Assembly (NCBI GenBank): GCA_022793355.1
Contig: JAAWCR010000211.1
Coordinates: 1-6,382 of the forward strand
DNA from: Lawsonibacter sp.
Lineage (GTDB): Bacteria > Bacillota > Clostridia > Oscillospirales > Oscillospiraceae
Reading direction: 5' to 3'
DNA: 6,382 nucleotides
Shown piece after piece: positions 1-4,956 of this stretch; positions within the stretch are counted from its first letter, which is position 1; each line of letters begins with the position of its first letter. The notes below the pieces were generated by a model. The model was not told where the DNA came from, made no database searches, and was given only the letters and a program-made list of their open reading frames with translations. A program made the translations under genes and the position numbers.

Positions 1-25
1 AAAAAATGTAAAATTTTTTCCCGCA

Positions 26-55
26 CTGGCAAATGTGGGACAGATGCGCTATAAT
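26..55 (+). promoter_or_regulatory. sigma-A-like promoter of purB
   Basis: A perfect TATAAT lies at 50-55. The best -35 is CTGGCA at 26-31 (4 of 6 match to TTGACA) with an 18-base spacer. A start of transcription near 62 is inferred, which leaves a leader of only about 20-25 bases before purB. That leaves no room for a purine riboswitch or attenuator downstream of this promoter. It also argues against translation from the earlier in-frame starts at 33 and 54, which lie upstream of or inside the promoter. Confidence 0.65.
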
Positions 56-70
56 GAATCAAAAGATTAA

Positions 71-77
71 GAAGGGG
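71..77 (+). promoter_or_regulatory. purB ribosome binding site
   Basis: GAAGGGG is followed by three consecutive in-frame ATG codons at 81, 84 and 87. The gap from the end of the motif is 3, 6 and 9 bases respectively. Spacing therefore favours the second or third ATG as the codon actually used, although the gene is annotated from the first. Confidence 0.6.
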
Positions 78-80
78 TCG

Positions 81-1523
81 ATGATGATGCCTGCAAACTG
101 CTATGAAAGCCCTTTGTCCTCCCGCTATGCCAGCGGTGAGATGCAGTATATTTTTTCACCGGATAAAAAATTTTCTACCTGGCGCCGTCTTTGGGTGGCG
201 CTGGCCCGGGCGGAGATGGAGCTGGGTCTGCCCGTTACCCGAGAGCAGGTGGAGGAGCTGGAGGCGCATATCACCGATATCGACTATGAGAAGGCGGCCC
301 AGTGGGAGGGAAAGCTGCGCCACGATGTAATGGCCCATGTCCACACCTATGGCGAACTGTGCCCCAAGGCCAAGCCCATCATTCATCTGGGGGCCACCAG
401 CTGCTACGTGGGGGACAACACGGACGTGATTCTCATGCGGGAGGGGCTGGAGCTGGTCCGGGACAAGATTGTCCGGGTGCTGGCCTGTCTGGCTGAATTT
501 GCTGACAAGTATAAAGCCTTGCCAACCCTTGGATATACTCACTTTCAGGCGGCCCAACTGGTCACTGTGGGTAAGCGGGCCGCCCTGTGGATGAACGAGT
601 TGCTTATGGACCTGGAGGAGATGAATTACCGCATCTCCACCCTGAAGCTGCTGGGATCCAAGGGCACCACCGGCACCCAAGCCTCCTTCCTGGAGCTCTT
701 CGAAGGGGACCATGAAAAGGTGAAGGCGTTGGAGAAAAAGGTTGCAAAGGAAATGGGCTTTACAGAGGTTGTGCCGGTGAGCGGACAGACCTATTCCCGG
801 AAGCTGGACTACAACGTGGTGTCAACCCTGGCGGGGGTGGCCCAGTCCGCCAGCAAATTTGCCAACGACCTGCGGCTTCTGTGCCACCTGAAGGAGGTTG
901 AGGAACCCTTTGAGAAGAATCAGATTGGTTCCTCTGCTATGCCCTATAAGCGCAACCCGATGCGGTGCGAACGTATCTGCTCCCTGGCCCGGTATGTTAT
1001 CGTGGACGTGGGGAACCCCGCCATTACCACCGCCACCCAATGGTTTGAGCGCACGCTGGACGACTCCGCCAACAAGCGGCTGTCCGTCCCCGAGGCCTTT
1101 TTGGCGGTGGACGCCATTTTGAACATCTGGGTCAACGTGGCCTCCGGACTGGTGGTCCATCCAAAGGTGATTGAGAAGCATGTACTGGAAGAGCTGCCCT
1201 TTATGGCCAGCGAGAATATTATGATGGCTGCGGTAAAACGGGGAGGGGACCGGCAGGAGCTGCATGAGCGTATCCGAGTGCTCTCTCAGGAGGCCGGGTA
1301 CAACGTGAAGGAGCTGGGCCTGCCAAACAACCTTATTGATTTGATGGCGGCCGACCCCTCTTTCGGTATGACAAAGGAGGAGATGGATGCTCATCTGGAT
1401 CCGTCGGCCTATATCGGCCGGTGTCCGGAGCAGGTGGAGGAATTTTTAGCGCAGGAAATTCAGCCTGTGCTGGAGCGGTATTCTGCCGCTTTGGCGGGGA
1501 CCTTCGCAGAGTTGAAGGTGTAG
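81..1523 (+). CDS. purB: Adenylosuccinate lyase
   Basis: This cytoplasmic enzyme of purine synthesis cleaves SAICAR to AICAR plus fumarate in the IMP pathway, and adenylosuccinate to AMP plus fumarate. The 480-residue product matches the usual length of clostridial PurB and opens with the typical YESPLSSRYAS stretch. Numbering from the ATG at 81, the fumarase/aspartase superfamily signature GSSAMPYKRNP is at residues 283-293 and carries the mobile-loop serine. The histidine expected to be the general acid is His154 in the GYTHFQAAQ motif. His81, His86 and His88 (HDVMAHVHTYG) and the HLGATS motif at 102-107 complete the expected active-site regions. The frame stays open upstream to 33, but the promoter and ribosome binding site place the start at 81-87. 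The downstream permease gene begins 13 bases after the stop, so co-transcription is likely. Nothing looks broken or missing. Confidence 0.97.
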   Translation: MMMPANCYESPLSSRYASGEMQYIFSPDKKFSTWRRLWVALARAEMELGLPVTREQVEELEAHITDIDYEKAAQWEGKLRHDVMAHVHTYGELCPKAKPIIHLGATSCYVGDNTDVILMREGLELVRDKIVRVLACLAEFADKYKALPTLGYTHFQAAQLVTVGKRAALWMNELLMDLEEMNYRISTLKLLGSKGTTGTQASFLELFEGDHEKVKALEKKVAKEMGFTEVVPVSGQTYSRKLDYNVVSTLAGVAQSASKFANDLRLLCHLKEVEEPFEKNQIGSSAMPYKRNPMRCERICSLARYVIVDVGNPAITTATQWFERTLDDSANKRLSVPEAFLAVDAILNIWVNVASGLVVHPKVIEKHVLEELPFMASENIMMAAVKRGGDRQELHERIRVLSQEAGYNVKELGLPNNLIDLMAADPSFGMTKEEMDAHLDPSAYIGRCPEQVEEFLAQEIQPVLERYSAALAGTFAELKV

Positions 1524-1536
1524 GGAGGGAACAGGT

Positions 1537-2805
1537 GTGAGACGAGATGACAGACACTCCTATCTTGCTGCGGGATTGACTGCGTTTGCGGTGGTAGCGG
1601 CGTCTCTTCTGCTGTTTTTCCTCATGTTCCACTTCGATGCGCTGGTCAGTTTTTTCGATATGCTGGCCCGAATTCTGAGGCCGATTTTTATGGGAGCGGT
1701 CATCGCATTCCTTTTGCTTCCTGTTCACCGGTGTATCCTCCAATTTTTGACAGCGATTACCTCCGACAAACAGAAGGCCCGCCAGAGCACCGCCAACTTT
1801 TTAAGCTTTACCGCCATTGTACTCAGCCTGCTTCTGGCCTTGTTTTTGATTTATCTCCTGTTGGCTATGGTTTTGCCCCAGGTGTACGAGAGTATAGTAG
1901 GGCTGATCAACGCCACCCCCGGCTATATTGAGAGTGTGCAGGAGTGGCTGCAAATCTTTTTTGAGGATAATCCGGATATCCAGAGTTCTGTTATGTCAAT
2001 CTACACCTCAGCGGCCACATCTTTGGAGCAGTGGTTGAACTCCGACATTCTGCCCAACCTGGAATCGGTGTCCACTACCTTTCAGTGGGTGCGCACCACC
2101 GTTCTGCCCAATCTTACAGGGGTGGTAGCCGGAGTGTCTGGTATGGTAGTGGGGTTCTTAGTGCTAGTGAAGGATCTGCTCATCGCCATTATTGTCTCCG
2201 TTTATTTGCTGGCAAGGAAGGATATTTTTGCCGCCCAAAGCAAGAAAATTGTGTACAGCCTTTTCCGTACCGACATCGCCGACCTGCTGGTGGAAGAGAC
2301 GCGCAATGCGTACAAAATTATGAGCGGTTTCATCAATGGCAAACTGGTGGATTCCCTTATCATCGGCGTGATTTGCTTGGTGTGCTGCAATTTGCTGAAA
2401 TTTCCGTATCCGGCCCTGATTGCCACGATTGTAGGGGTCACAAATATTATTCCGTTCTTTGGCCCCTTCATCGGTGCGATTCCCTGCGGACTGCTGATTC
2501 TGCTGGTCAGCCCCATCAAGGCGGTCTATTTTGCAATTTTTATCCTTGTGCTGCAACAGTTCGATGGCAATATCCTGGGCCCCAAGATTCTGGGGGATTC
2601 CACCGGTCTGGCTTCCTTTTGGGTTCTGTTTTCGATCCTCCTGTTTGGCGGGGTGTTCGGCTTCGCCGGTATGGTGCTGGGAGTGCCTGTCTTTGCGATG
2701 ATTTACAGCGTAATCAGCCGCATGGTGGCCCACGGTTTAAGCAGTCGGGGTCTGCCAGTGGAAACAGAGGACTACATGGGTAAAACCGGACCAATGAAAA
2801 GGTAA
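1537..2805 (+). CDS. AI-2E family (PerM-like) membrane transporter
   Basis: This is a 422-residue polytopic inner-membrane protein. Hydrophobic segments are visible at about residues 10-31, 46-66, 88-113, 196-226, 265-286, 290-316, 318-340 and 361-392. A polar region at about 114-195 separates the third and fourth segments, which is the usual layout of the AI-2E/PerM (former UPF0118) family. Family hallmarks are TNIIPFFGPFIGAIP at 302-316 and QQFDGNILGPKILG at 340-353. The start is GTG at 1537, chosen because GGGAGGG at 1523-1529 sits 7 bases upstream and overlaps the purB stop codon. That arrangement suggests an operon with purB. Characterised relatives include E. coli TqsA, linked to AI-2 export, and Na+/H+ antiporters of halophiles, so the substrate cannot be called here. 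I see no functional reason for its pairing with purB. Confidence 0.93.
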   Translation: MRRDDRHSYLAAGLTAFAVVAASLLLFFLMFHFDALVSFFDMLARILRPIFMGAVIAFLLLPVHRCILQFLTAITSDKQKARQSTANFLSFTAIVLSLLLALFLIYLLLAMVLPQVYESIVGLINATPGYIESVQEWLQIFFEDNPDIQSSVMSIYTSAATSLEQWLNSDILPNLESVSTTFQWVRTTVLPNLTGVVAGVSGMVVGFLVLVKDLLIAIIVSVYLLARKDIFAAQSKKIVYSLFRTDIADLLVEETRNAYKIMSGFINGKLVDSLIIGVICLVCCNLLKFPYPALIATIVGVTNIIPFFGPFIGAIPCGLLILLVSPIKAVYFAIFILVLQQFDGNILGPKILGDSTGLASFWVLFSILLFGGVFGFAGMVLGVPVFAMIYSVISRMVAHGLSSRGLPVETEDYMGKTGPMKR

Positions 2806-2825
2806 AAAATATCTCCGATGCACGA

Positions 2826-2889
2826 TGATATGCTCCCCCTATAAGCGACAGTTTTCTTTTTCTCTGTCTCTTATAGAGGGAGCATATCA
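2826..2889. repeat. Long imperfect palindrome between convergent genes
   Basis: Arms 2826-2851 and 2864-2889 are 26 bases each, pair at 24 of 26 positions, and enclose a 12-base T-rich loop (2852-2863). One mismatch is C/A as plus-strand RNA and G/U wobble as minus-strand RNA; the other is C/U (G/A on the minus strand). The palindrome begins 20 bases after the permease stop and lies 27 bases beyond the stop of the minus-strand flavoprotein gene. It may serve as a shared, bidirectional transcription end or mRNA stabiliser. The T runs are weak: TTTT at 2891-2894 on the plus strand, and T6 (2804-2809) about 16 bases past the stem on the minus strand. It is therefore not a textbook intrinsic terminator. 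A small dispersed palindromic repeat is an alternative. Confidence 0.8.
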
Positions 2890-2916
2890 GTTTTGGGCAG
2901 GGGCGTTTTATGAGTT

Positions 2917-3387
2917 TCAAGAGCCTGATTTTGCCTTTCCGGAAATGTCCTTGATACGAATCTTCCATACAGAGGTGACGCGCAAGCTTTTTTCAGCAGC
3001 GGCCTCAAAACGGTCCATACACCCAGGGATCAGCTTTTGGCACAGGGCTCGAAGGGCCTCAAGCTTTTCGGCGGGTTCAATTATTTCACTGGCTGTTCCA
3101 GTGACGATAACAGATTGGAAGTAGGTGGTGTACATGGCCGGAGGCACAAAAGCGGGACGATCATCGCCTACGAAGGTAACGCACACCTGGGGGAAGCGAC
3201 GCAACAGATCAATTTTTCGGCCCTCCCGGGCGCAGTGGAAATATAGATCATGCTCCACCCGCACAAAGGAGAGCGGCAGACAGTAGGGAATGGCCTCCCC
3301 AGTTGAGATGGCCATTACCCCATGGGTACAGCGGTCAATGAGGGCAAGGGAAAACGCCTTATCCTGAGCGCGGTCATTTCGTCTCAT
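2917..3387 (-). CDS. Pyridoxamine 5'-phosphate oxidase-family flavoprotein (Nim-like)
   Basis: This 156-residue cytoplasmic protein has the split-barrel flavin-binding fold of the PNPOx-like superfamily. It most resembles the branch containing 5-nitroimidazole reductases (Nim). It opens with MRRNDR, followed by a helix and the barrel. The phosphate/FMN-binding motif LYFHCAREGRKIDLL contains His51 and Lys58, and the dimer-interface strand QSVIVTGTASEI is at 91-102. An EKLEALRALCQKL helix follows at 107-119, as in relatives. The frame opens upstream to 3468, but the true start is the ATG at 3385-3387: AGGAGG at 3395-3400 is 7 bases away and the homologous N-terminus begins here. Its ATG overlaps the stop of the preceding DUF4364 gene (ATGA, 3384-3387), so translation is probably coupled. 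The substrate is unknown; nitroimidazole reduction is only one possibility for this family. Confidence 0.88.
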   Translation of the reverse strand: MRRNDRAQDKAFSLALIDRCTHGVMAISTGEAIPYCLPLSFVRVEHDLYFHCAREGRKIDLLRRFPQVCVTFVGDDRPAFVPPAMYTTYFQSVIVTGTASEIIEPAEKLEALRALCQKLIPGCMDRFEAAAEKSLRVTSVWKIRIKDISGKAKSGS

Positions 3388-3917
3388 GGTGTCTCCTCCT
3401 GCCCGCTCAGCAGACGGGTAATGTCCAGATAGAGGGTGGAGGGATTTTGACGAAAGGTCTCGGCCCACTGTTCCGCTTGGCCAGGGTCAGGCGCCAACAG
3501 TTCAAGGGAGAGCAGGGCGTCGGTGCCGTCCTCCAGACGCAGATGAAGGGTGGCGGTGCCGTCCGGATTTGGGACCGATTCGGCGTGAACCTGGGCCTCC
3601 TGCCGCAGAACCTCGTTAACCTTGATTAAATTTTGGTCGCAGTGCAGCCGCACCGAATGGGGCAGGCTGCTCTCGCATATCTGGCTGTTGCGCCGGCCCT
3701 TGTCCGTGATTGCGTAGCGACTGCCCTCTTTGGAGAGCTGTCCGGTGGCCACCATATGTTCCACAGCTTGGGTGAGGGAGAAGTAATCCACCCCCGCATC
3801 GCACAGGGCCAGTTCAAACAGCTGCAAAAAGGTGAGCGGTCCAGCGGACCGGTCCATAATGTAGAGAACAAGCAGTTTCAGGTCAAGCTCATCCTGAATA
3901 TAGCCTACAGGCGGCAT
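3384..3917 (-). CDS. DUF4364 family protein, winged-helix-like
   Basis: This 177-residue soluble protein is recognised as DUF4364 from its conserved sequence. The N-terminal half has the winged-helix look of a DNA-binding domain: DLKLLVLYIMDRS, then LFELALCDAGVDYFSLTQAV, then ITDKGRRNSQICESSLPHSVR. The C-terminal half is the family's strand-rich part (TATLHLRLEDGTDALLSLEL), ending in the typical FRQNPSTLYLDITRLL. The longest open frame begins with TTG at 3935, but the ATG at 3915-3917 is preferred because AAGGAGG (3924-3930) is 6 bases upstream. It is the first gene of a two-gene minus-strand operon and overlaps the flavoprotein gene by four bases. A role as a transcriptional regulator is inferred from the fold and is not demonstrated; the partner gene or the operon itself would be natural targets. 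Confidence 0.88.
   Translation of the reverse strand: MPPVGYIQDELDLKLLVLYIMDRSAGPLTFLQLFELALCDAGVDYFSLTQAVEHMVATGQLSKEGSRYAITDKGRRNSQICESSLPHSVRLHCDQNLIKVNEVLRQEAQVHAESVPNPDGTATLHLRLEDGTDALLSLELLAPDPGQAEQWAETFRQNPSTLYLDITRLLSGQEETP
3395..3400 (-). promoter_or_regulatory. Ribosome binding site of the flavoprotein gene
   Basis: AGGAGG on the minus strand lies inside the end of the DUF4364 gene, 7 bases before the ATG at 3387. It decides that start against the longer frame opening at 3468. It also means initiation may depend on ribosomes finishing DUF4364. Confidence 0.85.
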
Positions 3918-3923
3918 AAAGCG

Positions 3924-3930
3924 CCTCCTT
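3924..3930 (-). promoter_or_regulatory. Ribosome binding site of the DUF4364 gene
   Basis: AAGGAGG on the minus strand lies 6 bases before the ATG at 3917. It sits downstream of the alternative TTG at 3935 and therefore selects the ATG. Confidence 0.88.
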
Positions 3931-3952
3931 TCCAATGCGTTTCAGCAACCTT

Positions 3953-3981
3953 ATTATAGCGGTTAATGGCAAAAAGCGCAA
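3953..3981 (-). promoter_or_regulatory. Promoter of the DUF4364-flavoprotein operon
   Basis: On the minus strand a perfect TATAAT occupies 3958-3953. A 17-base spacer separates it from TTGCGC at 3981-3976, which keeps the TTG half of a sigma-A -35. A transcription start near 3946 would give a leader of about 30 bases, enough to hold the ribosome binding site and little else. Confidence 0.65.
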
Positions 3982-4018
3982 GAGAAAAACCGTCTGCCCC
4001 GCACCAAAAACCTTCCGG

Positions 4019-4031
4019 CACATAAGATGTG
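4019..4031. repeat. Short inverted repeat upstream of the cysteine-rich gene
   Basis: CACAT-AAG-ATGTG is a perfect 5-base inverted repeat with a 3-base centre, 65 bases before the cysteine-rich gene's ATG. It overlaps a poor -10-like TAAGAT (4023-4028). It could be an operator half-site pair, or chance, since a repeat this short is not rare. Confidence 0.3.
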
Positions 4032-4051
4032 TTGTAAGCAAAACCCTTTCC

Positions 4052-4067
4052 GGGCGCTCAGGCGCCC
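4052..4067 (+). promoter_or_regulatory. GC hairpin in the leader of the cysteine-rich gene
   Basis: GGGCGC (4052-4057) pairs perfectly with GCGCCC (4062-4067) around a TCAG tetraloop. No T run follows, so it is not an intrinsic terminator. It lies 15 bases before the ribosome binding site TAGGAGGG (4083-4090). It may be a leader element that shapes translation or mRNA stability. Confidence 0.45.
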
Positions 4068-4096
4068 CTTACCATCCAAATCTAGGAGGGAATTCT

Positions 4097-4921
4097 ATGC
4101 CAGAAAAGGTCGTGCCCGGCCCCGTCTGTGACGATCGCAGTATCCGGGAGGCCGTGTGCATACACACAAGAAAGATTTTTGACTCGTGCCGTGACAAGGA
4201 CTGTGTTGAGGATCTGCGCGTTTACCCCACACGCTGTTCTCAGGAGGTGATCGACCGGGCTCAATCCATCAAAGCTGGTTCTGCCGAACTGCTGTATGCG
4301 TACATTGATGTGGAGCCAGTCACCTTTAACCGGGGCTTCTATACCGTGGATGTGCGGTATTTTTACCGCATCACCGCCGACGCCTTTGTGGGCGCCGCCC
4401 GTCCTGTTCAGGTCTGCGGCCTGGCGGTTTTCAGCAAACGGGCCATACTCTTCGGCAGTGAGAGCGGTTCCAAGCGTTTTACCTCTGACGATAACGAAAA
4501 CCAGGTCCAGTGCGTGCCCCAGTCCAGCCTTCCGACGGCTGTGGTGGAGGCGGTAGACCCCCTGATCCTCAGCCTGAAGCTGGTAGAGGTATGCGAATGC
4601 CGCCCCTGCGACTGCGGCTGTGTGGATATCCCCATGGCGGTGGCCTCCTGCTTCGGCGACGAGCTGGTAACCAGCGGCGATCTGCATCGGGTGTTTGTCA
4701 CCCTGGGCCAGTTCTCTATTATACGCATGGAACGGGATACCCAGCTGCTCATCCCCGCCTATGACTACTGCATCCCCACCAAGGATTGCAGCTGCGGCGA
4801 GGATAGCTGCCATGAGGATCCCTGCGACATGTTCCGCCAGGTCCAATTCCCCGTGGACGAGTTCTTCCCACCCAATACCATCACGACCACCAGCAGCGCC
4901 AACGGGTGCTGCTGCCGATAA
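4097..4921 (+). CDS. Conserved cysteine-rich protein of unknown function
   Basis: This is a 274-residue protein with 21 cysteines (about 8%), in clusters. Near the N-terminus are Cys11, Cys21, Cys31, Cys36 and Cys47, within CIHTRKIFDSCRDKDC and its flanks. A mid-protein cluster reads CECRPCDCGC, a late one CIPTKDCSCGEDSCHEDPC, and the protein ends CCCR. Between them lie strand-rich stretches such as AYIDVEPVTFNRGFYTVDVR and VFVTLGQFSIIR. There is no signal peptide or membrane segment, so it is presumably made in the cytoplasm. The start is the ATG at 4097 because TAGGAGGG (4083-4090) is 6 bases upstream; the frame is open back to 3935. It looks like a single-gene unit, with divergent neighbours upstream and a terminator directly after the stop. 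I do not recognise a characterised family. Metal binding, or a cross-linked structural or spore-associated protein, are guesses consistent with the composition. Confidence 0.88.
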   Translation: MPEKVVPGPVCDDRSIREAVCIHTRKIFDSCRDKDCVEDLRVYPTRCSQEVIDRAQSIKAGSAELLYAYIDVEPVTFNRGFYTVDVRYFYRITADAFVGAARPVQVCGLAVFSKRAILFGSESGSKRFTSDDNENQVQCVPQSSLPTAVVEAVDPLILSLKLVEVCECRPCDCGCVDIPMAVASCFGDELVTSGDLHRVFVTLGQFSIIRMERDTQLLIPAYDYCIPTKDCSCGEDSCHEDPCDMFRQVQFPVDEFFPPNTITTTSSANGCCCR

Positions 4922-4925
4922 ACGA

Positions 4926-4953
4926 AGGGGCCGCCCATCGGGCGGCCTCTTTT
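4926..4953 (+). terminator. Intrinsic terminator after the cysteine-rich gene
   Basis: GGCCGCCC (4929-4936) pairs perfectly with GGGCGGCC (4940-4947) around a 3-base loop, ATC. The stem can extend outward to 4926/4950. TCTTTT follows at 4948-4953. It starts only a few bases after the stop codon at 4919-4921. On the opposite strand the same stem is followed by a weaker T-containing stretch, so it may also serve cardiolipin synthase, whose stop is at 4957-4959. Confidence 0.9.
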
Positions 4954-4956
4954 CGG

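Noticed and set aside
1..40. A/T inverted repeat AAAAAAT/ATTTTTT (1-7, 13-19) and a weak 7-bp stem (19-25/34-40) before purB
   Set aside because: They lie upstream of the inferred transcription start, so they are not part of the purB leader. They may belong to the end of an unseen upstream gene. The pairing is too weak to call a terminator.
1..80. Possible purine riboswitch or PurR box before purB
   Set aside because: The leader after the promoter is only about 20 bases, and none of the conserved purine-aptamer core is visible. I could not recognise a convincing PurR box.
156..713. 185-residue minus-strand frame within purB, and a similar one at 822-1394
   Set aside because: Both are antisense to conserved PurB sequence, have low-complexity His/Gln/Gly-rich translations, and lack ribosome binding sites.
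2164..2733. 189-residue minus-strand frame and the 2031-2783 plus-strand frame within the permease gene
   Set aside because: Both are shadows of a gene with clear family motifs; neither translation has domain character.
2864..2875. CTGTCTCTTATA, identical to the first 12 bases of the Tn5 mosaic end used in sequencing adapters
   Set aside because: The match stops after 12 bases (GAGGGAGC follows instead of CACATCT). The other arm has GCGACAG rather than GAGACAG, no transposase is nearby, and the surrounding palindrome is a sufficient explanation. Neither a Tn5-type end nor leftover adapter is supported.
4082..4846. 254-residue open frame on the minus strand opposite the cysteine-rich gene
   Set aside because: It has no credible ribosome binding site and no family resemblance. 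It is opposite a gene with a strong ribosome binding site and its own terminator. The long frame is a by-product of GC-rich codon use.
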